Of a stretch of 64,000 nucleotides of DNA, positions 28,284 through 36,656 are shown in pieces. Position 1 is the first letter of the stretch. Every line of letters begins with the position of its first letter. The stretch is from Phenylobacterium sp. (GTDB lineage Bacteria > Pseudomonadota > Alphaproteobacteria > Caulobacterales > Caulobacteraceae). A model generated the notes under the pieces. It did not search any database, was not told where the DNA came from, and saw only the letters and a program-made list of their open reading frames with translations. Both the position numbers and the translations under genes were made by a program. Where the stretch lies: the NCBI GenBank assembly GCA_020402745.1, contig JADBYZ010000012.1, positions 1 to 64,000 of the forward strand, in the 5' to 3' direction.

Positions 28284-29852
28284 ATGCGCCACTCCCCTGC
28301 GTCCCGGCGGCATTTTCTGAAGATGATGGCTGCGACGGCGCCCCTGGGGGTCGCCGCTCCCTTCGCCCTCCAGATGGCGACCCTGGGTTCGGCGGCGGCC
28401 CAGTCCGCACCCACCGGCTACAAGGCCCTAGTCTGCATCTTCCTCTTCGGTGGGAATGACAGCCACAACATGGTGCTGGCGACCGACACGGACTCCTGGA
28501 ACCGCTATTTCCTCGCCCGCAACACCGGTAATGACCCCATCGCCCTGATGCCGCCCGGCACGCCGCCGGCTGCGGTCGGCAGCGTCTCGCCGGTGACCGC
28601 CCGGACCGTGACCCGAAGCACGCCGGAGTTCCTGGGCGGGGTCCTGCCCATCACGCCCCAGACCCCGAACCCGATCCCCGCAGGGACAGTCGCCTCGACC
28701 CGGACCTTCGGCATGCATCCGGCCATGGCCCCTCTCGTCCAGGGCGCCGCCAGCCCCTGGAATGCAGGCCGCCTGGCCGTGGTGGCCAATGTGGGGCCCC
28801 TCATCACTCCCACGACCAAGTCCCAGTATGTCGCGCGCAGCGTTCCCCTTCCCCTGAACCTGATGTCCCACAACGACCAGCAGTCGATCTGGCAGTCCGG
28901 GGCGGCCGAGGGGGCCCAGCGGGGCTGGGGCGGCCTGATGGCCGACACCATGCTGGCCCAGAATGGCTCCAACTCGGTCTTCACCGCGGTCTCGGCCAAT
29001 GGAAACGCCGTCTTCCTGTCTGGCGGGACAGCGGTTCAGTACCAGATCTCCACGGCGGCCCAGCCCGCGATCCAGCCGACGGCGGCTGTGGCCAGTACGC
29101 TCTACGGTTCAGCCGTCGCCGCCCAGGCCCTCTCGGAGTCCATCCGCGACACCTCGGGCCTCAGCCTCTTCGCCCAGGACCACGCCGCCATGACCCGCCG
29201 GGCGATGGATTCGGCGCAGGCCCTGAACTCAGCCTTCGCCACCACCGCTGCGGCGGCCATCCCCGCGCCCACCGCCTATGTGAACCCCGTCACCGGCCTG
29301 GTCGAGGCCAACACCCTGGCCACCCAGTTGATGACCGTCGCCCGCTCCGTGGCCGCAGCCCCGGTCCTTGGGGTCACCCGGCAGGTCTTCTTTGTCGGCC
29401 TGGGGGGCTTCGACACCCATGACCTGCAGAACCCCACCCACACCAACCTGCTCGGCAAGGTGGCGCATGCCATGGCCTATTTCGACGGGGTGCTGGGCAG
29501 TGTCGGCGGACTGAATATGCGCGGGGCCGTGACCACCTTCACCATGTCCGACTTCAGCCGGACCTTCAGTTCGAATGGCGATGGCACCGACCACGCCTGG
29601 GGCGGACACCAGTTCATCATGGGCGGCGCGGTCCGGGGTCGGGACATGTTCGGCCAGTTCCCGACGGTCGGGATCGACCGGACGGGCTTCAGCAACCCCA
29701 ACATGAGCGGCAACATCCTGGTGCCGACGACCTCGGTCTACCAGTTGGGTGCAACTCTTGGGAAATGGCTCGGCCTGACCGACGCCGAACTGCTGACCAT
29801 CTTCCCCAACCTCGCCAACTTCTCGCGGCGTGACCTGGGATTCATGGTCTGA
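28284..29852 (+). CDS. DUF1501 protein, Tat-exported
   Basis: The 522-residue protein has a Tat signal (SRRHFLKMMAATAPLGVAAP) and the DUF1501 domain, a family related in fold to sulfatases and alkaline phosphatases. Recognisable elements are KALVCIFLFGGNDSHNMV near the start, SHNDQQSIWQSG, a GLGGFDTHDLQN block, and the C-terminal FTMSDFSRTFSSNGDGTDHAWGG region (seen in SDFSRTFSSNG and GTDHAWGG), whose Asp/His residues look like metal ligands. Its partner is the DUF1800 lipoprotein directly upstream. The natural substrate is unknown. The last 11 bases overlap the stop region of the convergent PI-PLC gene. Confidence 0.9.
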   Translation: MRHSPASRRHFLKMMAATAPLGVAAPFALQMATLGSAAAQSAPTGYKALVCIFLFGGNDSHNMVLATDTDSWNRYFLARNTGNDPIALMPPGTPPAAVGSVSPVTARTVTRSTPEFLGGVLPITPQTPNPIPAGTVASTRTFGMHPAMAPLVQGAASPWNAGRLAVVANVGPLITPTTKSQYVARSVPLPLNLMSHNDQQSIWQSGAAEGAQRGWGGLMADTMLAQNGSNSVFTAVSANGNAVFLSGGTAVQYQISTAAQPAIQPTAAVASTLYGSAVAAQALSESIRDTSGLSLFAQDHAAMTRRAMDSAQALNSAFATTAAAAIPAPTAYVNPVTGLVEANTLATQLMTVARSVAAAPVLGVTRQVFFVGLGGFDTHDLQNPTHTNLLGKVAHAMAYFDGVLGSVGGLNMRGAVTTFTMSDFSRTFSSNGDGTDHAWGGHQFIMGGAVRGRDMFGQFPTVGIDRTGFSNPNMSGNILVPTTSVYQLGATLGKWLGLTDAELLTIFPNLANFSRRDLGFMV

Positions 29853-30936
29853 CGGCAGGCGTCCTTCGTCCGACGCCGCCGCCCGGAAGGGCGACCGAGT
29901 AGGGTCCTAACCGCAAGTCCGGCGTCATGTAATCCGTCGAAATGTATTGGGCGCCTGAGGCGAAGGCGGCGTCCCGCCGGCCGGTGTCGCCGGTCCGGGG
30001 CTCCACCGTGTCGGCGTCGGCGCGGGTGCGAACGATCATGCCAAGACGGAGGGCCTCGGAGATCCTGGCGGCGTCCCCCGTCGGACTGTTGAGGGTCACA
30101 TAGGCCGCATAGGGCGCATCGAAACGATCCGTGTTCACAAAGGCGGCGCGTCCCTCCAGCGAGGGCCTGTCACGAGCGTAGAGCGCCACCTTCTTCGGCC
30201 CCTCGTCGACCGCGAAGAACACCTTCCCCCGGGCGGACCCGATCGACGGCCACCCGCCCCGGCGAACGGCCTCGGCCAGGGTGGCCTGGCCGGCGCGCAC
30301 CTGGTCCGGGGCGATCAGGCGCGAGGCCCCGAAGACGGCGCGGATCTCCGCATCCACCTCGTCCATGCCCGCGGCGTCGAAGGGCAGGAGGGGCGTGGCC
30401 CCTGGAACGGTGATCTGCTCGTCCTTGAGGTTCATCATGATCAGGAGGGGCAGGTGATCCGGGTTCCTGTCGGACCAGGCGCGCACCTCCTCCAGGCACG
30501 CCCGGAAGGTCGGGCAGACGCTGCGGTAGTCGATGTCCGGGACGTGCATGACCTTCAGGCCCGGCGACGCCATCGGTCCGGCGTCGTAGTCGCCGCCGCC
30601 GGCCATGCGCAGGCCCAGAGGTCGGCTCCAACGACCCCCTTCGGGATCGCGCACCAGGTCCAGCTCCAGCTGCCGGGCGCCGGCGTCCAGCTGGGCGGTC
30701 AGGGTGGGATGACTGTAGTCCAGGCTGTCCGCCGTCCTCGGGCTCGCCGCCCGCAGCAGCTTCATCTCGGCTGGAGCGATGGGCTCCTTGTAGCTGTTGT
30801 GGGTGCCTACGACCTGCAGGGCCGTCATGGGCAGGGCGTCCACCGCAGCCCGCGTACAGTCCGGCGCCCCTGAGGGCCGTTCCAGGTCGCATCCGGTCGC
30901 CGCGACGGCGGCGGCGGCGAGCAGGGCGGTGATCAT
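29842..30936 (-). CDS. Calcium-dependent PI-PLC-like lipoprotein (PF16670 type)
   Basis: The 364-residue protein has a short signal ending in AATGC, so it is probably a lipoprotein. The body matches the calcium-dependent phosphoinositide-specific phospholipase C family: LQVVGTHNSYKEPI near residue 42 with the first catalytic His, a GARQLELDLVRDP block with probable Ca ligands near 92, MHVPDIDY with the second His near 135, and LIMMNLKDEQ. Such enzymes cleave phosphoinositol headgroups outside the cytoplasm. It faces the phoD-DUF1800-DUF1501 genes, and its coding end overlaps DUF1501 by 11 bases, an unusually tight convergent arrangement. Confidence 0.87.
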   Translation of the reverse strand: MITALLAAAAVAATGCDLERPSGAPDCTRAAVDALPMTALQVVGTHNSYKEPIAPAEMKLLRAASPRTADSLDYSHPTLTAQLDAGARQLELDLVRDPEGGRWSRPLGLRMAGGGDYDAGPMASPGLKVMHVPDIDYRSVCPTFRACLEEVRAWSDRNPDHLPLLIMMNLKDEQITVPGATPLLPFDAAGMDEVDAEIRAVFGASRLIAPDQVRAGQATLAEAVRRGGWPSIGSARGKVFFAVDEGPKKVALYARDRPSLEGRAAFVNTDRFDAPYAAYVTLNSPTGDAARISEALRLGMIVRTRADADTVEPRTGDTGRRDAAFASGAQYISTDYMTPDLRLGPYSVALPGGGVGRRTPAVRP

Positions 30937-30994
30937 CGGGCGACTCCTCTGTCCTGGCCAAAGCCTGCCAGAGGTCTGTGACGGGTTGAAGCGC

Positions 30995-32212
30995 TCAAGC
31001 TGGGGCGCGCGTTCCCGCCGCCAGGGCGTCGTAGCGGTAAAGCCCGTCCATCGTTGCGCCCATGCCGAGGCCCGCCCCCATCACGAGGTTGCGGGCCCAG
31101 CTGAACGGCGCGTGAAGGTGGTAGATCGTCGCGTTTCGCCGGGAACCCGCCTGGATGCCGGCGGTCCTGGGGCGGCGAAGGTCCTCGTAACGGGAGAGCG
31201 CCGCCGGTATGCCGGCGCGTCCGCATCCCGCCAGGCAGCCGGCCAGGACGGCGGCGTCTTCTATGGCCATGCAGGCGCCCTGGGCCATGAAGGGCAGGGT
31301 GGGGTGGCAGGCGTCGCCCAGAAGGGTCACCGCCCCGCGTCCCCATTCCGGCAGGGGCGCGCGGTCGAACAGGGCCCAGCGGAAGCAGGCGTCCTCAGGT
31401 GCGGCCTCGACGATCCCCTGTACGGTGGGATGCCAGCCGGCGAAGTCCCGCCGCAGGTCCGCCGCTTCGCCGCGGCTGGACCAGGACTCCTCGCGCCAGT
31501 CGCTCCGTTCGACCACGCCGACAAAGTTCACCAGGGTCCCGCCCCGCACGAAGTAGTGCACGAAGTGGGCGCCGGGCCCCATCCAGAGGCTGGCGACGGG
31601 CCGGATGCCGGCGTCCTTCAGCCGCTCGGCCGGGACCAGGCCGCGCCAGGCGACCTGGCCGGTGAAGCGGGGGGCGGCGGGGCCGAACAGGGCCTCGCGC
31701 ACGACGCTGCGGATGCCGTCCGCGCCGACCAGGATGTCCGCCTCCAACCGCTCGCCGGAGGCCAGGACAAGGGCCGGCGTCCCGTCGCCGGGGCAGGCCG
31801 CAACCGTCTCGCCGAGAAGAAGCGCGATGCCCGCCTCCGCTCCGCAGGCCTGTTCCAGCACGGAGACGAGGTCCGCCCGGTGCATGTGGAAGTAGGGAAA
31901 GCCGTACCTTTCCCGCGCGCTCTCGCCGAGGGGCGCCCGGCTGATCTCACGCCCGTTGCGCCAGCCGCGGGCCTCGACGGCCTCCGGGCGAAAGGCGAGG
32001 GCGGAGAGCTCCGCCTCCAGGCCGAGACTGAACAGGACTCGCGTGGCGTTGGGCGAGACCTGCAGCCCCGCCCCCACCTCGCCCAGGGCCTGCGCCTGCT
32101 CGACCACCGTCACCGACAGCCCCGCCCGGGCCAGGGCGAGGGCCGCCGTCAGCCCGCCGACGCCCCCGCCGACAACCAGGGCGGTCAGGGAGGCGCCGGC
32201 CTTGGGGGTCAC
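30995..32212 (-). CDS. FAD-dependent aromatic-ring monooxygenase (salicylate hydroxylase type)
   Basis: The 405-residue flavoprotein hydroxylates aromatic rings with NAD(P)H and O2. It carries the dinucleotide-binding VVGGGVGGLTAALALARAG at residue 13, the DG motif LVGADGIRSVVRE near 160, and the GDACHPTLPFMAQGACMAIED motif near 285 (split as GDACHPTLPF and GACMAIED). This pattern is that of class A monooxygenases such as 3-hydroxybenzoate-6-hydroxylase or salicylate hydroxylase. The start is a GTG that follows the dps stop with no gap, so it depends on upstream translation. It is the last gene of the minus-strand run. Confidence 0.9.
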   Translation of the reverse strand: MTPKAGASLTALVVGGGVGGLTAALALARAGLSVTVVEQAQALGEVGAGLQVSPNATRVLFSLGLEAELSALAFRPEAVEARGWRNGREISRAPLGESARERYGFPYFHMHRADLVSVLEQACGAEAGIALLLGETVAACPGDGTPALVLASGERLEADILVGADGIRSVVREALFGPAAPRFTGQVAWRGLVPAERLKDAGIRPVASLWMGPGAHFVHYFVRGGTLVNFVGVVERSDWREESWSSRGEAADLRRDFAGWHPTVQGIVEAAPEDACFRWALFDRAPLPEWGRGAVTLLGDACHPTLPFMAQGACMAIEDAAVLAGCLAGCGRAGIPAALSRYEDLRRPRTAGIQAGSRRNATIYHLHAPFSWARNLVMGAGLGMGATMDGLYRYDALAAGTRAPA

Positions 32213-32728
32213 CTAGGCTTCCAGCAGGCTGCGCAGCATCCAGGCGGTCTTCTCGTGGACGTTGATGCGCTGGGTCAGCATGTCCGCCGTGGGCTGGTCC
32301 CGGGCGGCGTTGACCACCGGGAAGAGGTTGCGGGCCGTGCGGGCCGTGGCCTCCTGCGCGACCACCAGTTGCCGGACCATCTCGTTGGCATCCGGCACGC
32401 CCTCAGGCTCGCGGATCGAGGTCAACCGCGCGAACTCGGCATAGGTGCCCGGCGACGGGAAGCCGAGGGCGCGGATGCGCTCGGCGATGACGTCAATGGC
32501 GTTCCACTGCTCGGTGTACTGGCCCATGAACATGGCGTGCAGGCTGTTGAACTGGGGGCCCGTCACGTTCCAGTGGAAGTTGTGGGTCATCAGGTACAGC
32601 GTGTAGCTGTCCGCCAGCAGGGCCGAGAGGCCCTCGGCGATCGAGCGCCGCTCTGTCAGGGGAATGCCGATGTCGATGGGCGGGGGCGAGGGGGCTGCGG
32701 GCACGATCCTGTCTCCTGGATATGACAC
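32213..32728 (-). CDS. dps: Dps-family ferritin-like protein
   Basis: Dps proteins form 12-subunit shells that store iron and shield DNA from peroxide. The 171-residue product has the family core THNFHWNVTGPQFNSLHAMF near residue 48, which provides the intersubunit ferroxidase His residues, followed by YTEQWNAIDVIAERIRALG with the acidic ligands. The N-terminal tail (residues 1-25, with APSPPPIDIG) is rich in proline and not obviously basic, so DNA binding through the tail is uncertain. It sits between a nitroreductase and a flavin monooxygenase gene, consistent with protection from peroxide made by flavoenzymes; that link is inference. Confidence 0.93.
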   Translation of the reverse strand: MSYPGDRIVPAAPSPPPIDIGIPLTERRSIAEGLSALLADSYTLYLMTHNFHWNVTGPQFNSLHAMFMGQYTEQWNAIDVIAERIRALGFPSPGTYAEFARLTSIREPEGVPDANEMVRQLVVAQEATARTARNLFPVVNAARDQPTADMLTQRINVHEKTAWMLRSLLEA

Positions 32729-32796
32729 ATGACCCTCAAGTGGGGCCCGGGCCGGCGACTGTCAAATCCGCAGGGCCCTGGGGGAGAGACCCGTCC

Positions 32797-33477
32797 CTAT
32801 TCCCCGTCGAAGCCGATGAAGACCGCGGCCTCATCCACCGACTTGCGGTTCGAGACCACGGCGTTGGCCGGGAAGCTGTCGTCGGGCCAGCCCATGGCCA
32901 CGCAGATCATGATGACCTGGTCGTCGGGAATCTTCGCGTGCTCGCGGACCACGGGCGACTGCATGATGCCCTGGCTGTTGATCACGCAGCCCAGGCCCCG
33001 GGACCAGGCGGCGTTGACCAGGCAGTTGGTCACCGCGCCGCAGTCGAAGGGGCCGATGTCGCCGCCGTGGATCGACCGGTCGTAGGTGACCACGATGGAG
33101 ACCGGGGCGTCGAACTGGCGGAAGCCCCGCAGCACCCAGTCCTGACGCTTGGCCTTGTCCTCGCGCTCGATGTTCATGGCCGCGAAGAGCTGCTTGGCGA
33201 TCTCGATCTGCCGCTCCCGGTGGGCGCCGTCGTATGCGCCGTGGCTGCGGAACTCGCGGGAGTCCGGCACGCCCGCCAGGTTGCGCTCGGTGTTTCCGGC
33301 GCGGATGGCGTCCAGCACCGGGCCCGAGACCACATAGAAGTTCCAGGGCTGGGTGTTCAGCGAGGAGGGCGCGCGCATGGCCAGCTCCAGCACCTCGCGG
33401 ATCACGGCCTTAGGCACCGGCTCCGGCTTGAAGCCGCGGATGCTCCGCCGGCCCTTCACAACCTCGTCGAACTGCAT
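32797..33477 (-). CDS. Nitroreductase-family FMN oxidoreductase
   Basis: The 226-residue flavoprotein has the nitroreductase FMN-binding pattern: KGRRSIRGFKPEPV at the N-terminus, APSSLNTQPWNFYVVSG near residue 38, and AAWSRGLGCVINSQG followed by IMICVAMGWPDDSFPAN near the end. Enzymes of this family reduce nitroaromatics, quinones or flavins, or act in catabolic dehalogenation and aromatisation steps. It lies 68 bases before dps and 29 bases after the hydrolase gene, so it is probably in the same operon. The substrate cannot be named. Confidence 0.9.
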   Translation of the reverse strand: MQFDEVVKGRRSIRGFKPEPVPKAVIREVLELAMRAPSSLNTQPWNFYVVSGPVLDAIRAGNTERNLAGVPDSREFRSHGAYDGAHRERQIEIAKQLFAAMNIEREDKAKRQDWVLRGFRQFDAPVSIVVTYDRSIHGGDIGPFDCGAVTNCLVNAAWSRGLGCVINSQGIMQSPVVREHAKIPDDQVIMICVAMGWPDDSFPANAVVSNRKSVDEAAVFIGFDGE

Positions 33478-33506
33478 GTCGTCTCTCCCCCGGGGCCGGC
33501 TGGCCC

Positions 33507-34667
33507 TCAGATATCGAACCCATGATCCTCAAGCCAGGCCTTCACAAGGCCGACGGCCTCGCGGCCCAGCTCCGGCTGGTCCTGGTAGTAGTGGGTCGCG
33601 CCCGCAATCTCATGGAAGCGCCGGTCCTCGTGGCCGACAGCGTCGAACAGCCGCCGGGCGTGGCTGGGCGTGCAGGCGTCGTCGGCGCTGTTGTTGATCA
33701 CCAGGACGGGGCCCCTGACCCGCGCCAGGCAGGCCGGGGCGTCGGCCCGGGCGTCGTCCAGGCTCCACTGCGACAGCCAGCTGCGCAGGGTGGAAAAGCG
33801 GGCCAGGCCGATGGGGCTCATGTTCACGATGCGCGGATCGCCCAGGTAACAGACGCCCGGCGCCCGGTCGTTGGGGTCCACCGCCGGGTCCAGCCAGCGC
33901 GGATCGGCCATGGTGCCATGGACGACGAAGCCGAACTCCTCATCCGGGCGCCCCGTCTGGCGAAGGTGGTCCAGTTTCGCCTTCACCCAGGCGGTGATGC
34001 GGCGGTTCCGCGCCGTCTGGGCCTCCCGGTAGCGGGCCAGGAAGGCCTCGGAATAGGGCGGGCGCACGACCTGGCCGTAGAGGTCGAGCTCGGGATCGCG
34101 CTGCTCGGGATCGACCTCGTCCAGGATCGAGGCGTCCAGCCACTCGGTCAGGGTGCCGTGGCGCGAGACATGGGCGGCCATCAGGATGATCCCGTCCGCC
34201 GGGACTAGGCGCGCGTCCACCAGCGACAGAGGGTCCCCCGCCGGCGTGTGGGTGAGGGAAGGCTGCTCAGCCTCGGCCTGGTAGAAGGCCGACAGGGCGC
34301 CGCCGCCGCTCCAGCCCAGCAGGATGACCTTCGCATAGCCCAGCTTCTCCCGGGCGTGGCGCACGGCCGCCCCCAGGTCCAGGGCCACCTTCTCCATGAT
34401 CAGGGCGTTGTCGACGCCGCGATAGCGACTGTCGGCGGCCAGGATGTGCACCCCGGCCTCCGCGAACAGGCGCATGACCGGCAGGCCCGCCGTCCCGCCG
34501 ATGGGGTGCATGGTGACCAGCACCGTGTCCGAGGGTGTCTCTGGTCGGATCAGTGTGGCCCCGGTCGCGACCAGTCCCACCGCCCCGCCATAGGTGTCCT
34601 TGAAGGCGGAGGGATCGCGCGAGACGATGGTGATCGGCGTCCGGGTGACGGCCGGGCGTGCGCTCAT
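33507..34667 (-). CDS. Alpha/beta hydrolase
   Basis: The 386-residue protein has the catalytic pattern of serine alpha/beta hydrolases: nucleophile elbow GWSGGGALSAF, acid residue in INNSADDACTPSHA, and His in IAGATHYYQDQ near the C-terminus. There is no signal peptide, so it is cytoplasmic. A long insert between the nucleophile and the acid gives a large lid, as in some carbon-ester and C-C bond hydrolases of catabolic clusters. The start overlaps the VOC gene stop by 4 bases (ATGA), tying it to the preceding enzyme. The substrate is unknown. Confidence 0.85.
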   Translation of the reverse strand: MSARPAVTRTPITIVSRDPSAFKDTYGGAVGLVATGATLIRPETPSDTVLVTMHPIGGTAGLPVMRLFAEAGVHILAADSRYRGVDNALIMEKVALDLGAAVRHAREKLGYAKVILLGWSGGGALSAFYQAEAEQPSLTHTPAGDPLSLVDARLVPADGIILMAAHVSRHGTLTEWLDASILDEVDPEQRDPELDLYGQVVRPPYSEAFLARYREAQTARNRRITAWVKAKLDHLRQTGRPDEEFGFVVHGTMADPRWLDPAVDPNDRAPGVCYLGDPRIVNMSPIGLARFSTLRSWLSQWSLDDARADAPACLARVRGPVLVINNSADDACTPSHARRLFDAVGHEDRRFHEIAGATHYYQDQPELGREAVGLVKAWLEDHGFDI

Positions 34668-35368
34668 TCCGCCGGGTCCGCCACCACCTTGCGCACCGGC
34701 GGCTCGTTGTAGGACGCCCGGGCCATATAGACCTCGTCGGGCATCTCCAGCAGCTTCTCGTAGAGCGCCGGCGGGTATTTCAGGTGCGGCTTGGCCGGGT
34801 CAAAGGCGGGCTGGGGCGTCTCGGGCCGGGCCCCCGGGCCGGTAGGCGGGCTGCGGAAGGCGGCCAACTCCTCCGCGGAGATTCCCGCCAGGGCGACCAC
34901 CTCGGGATCGATCCACTCGTCGGGGTCTGGGGGGCTCGCCGAGGTGGAGATCTCCAGGTTCAGCCCCTCGGGCCCGGCGAAATAGATCGACTGGCAGAAG
35001 CCGTGGTCCACCGGGCCGAAGACCGGCACGCCGTTCTGGCGGATGCGGTTGCGGAAGGCCATGAGGTCTTCCATCGACTCCACGTTGAAGGCCACGTGCT
35101 GCATGGTCCCCGGCGCGGAGGCGCCGCCCCCGTGGGCCGCATGGCTGGAGCCCAGCTCGCTCTTGCCCTTGGCGTTGTCGGGCATAGCCACGAAGGCCAC
35201 CGAGGCGTTGTCGTCGAGCTCCAGGAACCCGTGCCAGGCGCCCGGCACCCCGTGCATCCAGAACAGGGCGGTCAGCCGCATGCCCAGCACCTCGCTGAAG
35301 AAGGCGATCTGCCCCTTCATGTCGGTCGTGCTGAAGGCCAGGTGGTGCAGTCCGCGAAGCCTGGACAT
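34664..35368 (-). CDS. VOC-superfamily metalloenzyme (extradiol dioxygenase-like)
   Basis: The 234-residue protein has two vicinal-oxygen-chelate modules. Possible metal ligands are His in GLHHLAFSTTDM near residue 8, His in MQHVAFNVESM near 100 and Glu in GLNLEIST near 150, the 2-His-1-carboxylate set of ring-cleaving dioxygenases and glyoxalases. A C-terminal extension (about residues 160-234) rich in Pro is not part of the VOC fold. It lies between an acyl-CoA dehydrogenase gene and the alpha/beta hydrolase gene, an order that would suit ring cleavage followed by hydrolysis, but an isomerase or glyoxalase role is equally possible. Confidence 0.82.
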   Translation of the reverse strand: MSRLRGLHHLAFSTTDMKGQIAFFSEVLGMRLTALFWMHGVPGAWHGFLELDDNASVAFVAMPDNAKGKSELGSSHAAHGGGASAPGTMQHVAFNVESMEDLMAFRNRIRQNGVPVFGPVDHGFCQSIYFAGPEGLNLEISTSASPPDPDEWIDPEVVALAGISAEELAAFRSPPTGPGARPETPQPAFDPAKPHLKYPPALYEKLLEMPDEVYMARASYNEPPVRKVVADPAE

Positions 35369-35389
35369 GGGATTTCCTCCGGATCGGGC

Positions 35390-36643
35390 CTATTTGCGGC
35401 CGCTTGTGGGAATGTCGCGGAACGCGACGTCCTTGTCGACGCGGATATCGCCCGGCAGGCCCAGGACCCGTTCCCCGATGATGTTGCGCAGGATCTCGTC
35501 CGAGCCGCCCTCGATGCGGGTGGCGGGCGAGCGCAGCAGCACCTGCTGGAAACGGGCGTTCATGGGCGAGGACTCGTCCTGGATCGCGCCGGACTGACCC
35601 TGGATGTCCAGGGCGAACATGGCCAGCTCCTGCATGGTGGCGCCGGCCACCAGCTTGCCGATGGAGTTCTCTGGCCCCGGGGTCTGGCCCTTGGACAGGG
35701 CGGTGATGGCCCGCATGCCGGTGTATTTCAGGCCGCTCTGCTTGACGGCGAACTGGGCGAGGCGAGAGCGCACCGAGGCGTCGTCCACCGCCGGCTGGCC
35801 GTCGATCTCGGCGGACAGGCAGAACTCGAACAGCTCGGGGAAACCCGTCGACATGCCCGAGCCGATGGACAGCCGCTCGTTCATCAGGGTGGTCAGCGAG
35901 ACCTCCCAGCCCTGGCCGACGGCGCCCAGGCGCTGGTCGTCCGGGATGCGCACGTCGGTGAAGTAGACCTCGTTGAAGCCCGACTGGCCGTTGGCCTGCT
36001 TGATCGGCCGCACCTCGACGCCCGGGGTCGACATGCTTAGGAAGAACATGGTCAGGCCCTTGTGCTTGGGCGCATCCGGGTTGGTCCGGGTGATCAGGAG
36101 GCCCCACTGCGAGTGCTGGGCGCCGCTGGTCCAGATCTTCTGGCCGTTGATGATCCAGTCGCCGGAACCGTCGTCCGCCTTCACCGCGCTGGTGCGCAGG
36201 CCAGCCAGGTCCGAGCCCCCGGCGGGCTCGGAGAAGAGCTGGCACCAGATCTCCTCGCCCGAGGCCAGGGGCGGCAGGAGCCGGCGCTTGTGGTCCTCGG
36301 AGGCCCAGTCCATGACGGTCGGGCCGCACATGCCGTGGCCGATGATGAAGGGGCTGGAGAGGGAGCCATAGACGCCCTCCTCCTGGCCCCAGATCACCCG
36401 CTCGATCGGGGTGCGGGCGGCGCCGCCGTACTCCTTGGGCCAGTGCAGGCAGGCCCAGCCGGCCTCGGCCTTCTTCTTCTGCCAGGCCTTGCTGGCCTCC
36501 ATCGGGTCTTCGCTGTCGATACCGCTGGAGGCGAAGCCGGCGCGCTTGAGTTCGGCTTCAAGGTGCTTCGGCGCATTGGCGTCGATCCAGGCGCGGGCCT
36601 CGGCGCGGAAGGCGGCTTCTTCGGGCGTGTCTTCGAAATCCAT
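35390..36643 (-). CDS. Acyl-CoA dehydrogenase, large-subunit type
   Basis: The 417-residue flavoprotein oxidises acyl-CoA thioesters at the alpha-beta bond. Motifs include an N-terminal FAEDTPEE-like helix region, WKVxQ-type FAD/substrate middle part (CQLFSEPAGGSDLAGLRT), and the C-terminal RIEGGSDEILRNIIGERVLGLP, where the Glu in RIEGG aligns with the family's catalytic base. The ending resembles large subunits of heteromeric acyl-CoA dehydrogenases such as PimC or steroid FadE proteins. The second acyl-CoA dehydrogenase gene lies 13 bases upstream in the same direction, supporting a heteromer. Confidence 0.92.
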   Translation of the reverse strand: MDFEDTPEEAAFRAEARAWIDANAPKHLEAELKRAGFASSGIDSEDPMEASKAWQKKKAEAGWACLHWPKEYGGAARTPIERVIWGQEEGVYGSLSSPFIIGHGMCGPTVMDWASEDHKRRLLPPLASGEEIWCQLFSEPAGGSDLAGLRTSAVKADDGSGDWIINGQKIWTSGAQHSQWGLLITRTNPDAPKHKGLTMFFLSMSTPGVEVRPIKQANGQSGFNEVYFTDVRIPDDQRLGAVGQGWEVSLTTLMNERLSIGSGMSTGFPELFEFCLSAEIDGQPAVDDASVRSRLAQFAVKQSGLKYTGMRAITALSKGQTPGPENSIGKLVAGATMQELAMFALDIQGQSGAIQDESSPMNARFQQVLLRSPATRIEGGSDEILRNIIGERVLGLPGDIRVDKDVAFRDIPTSGRK

Positions 36644-36656
36644 GGTCGGGACTCCT

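Noticed and set aside
30797-32725. A 642-residue plus-strand frame opposite the FAD monooxygenase and dps genes
   Set aside because: It lacks any motif and is opposite two well-recognised genes on the minus strand.
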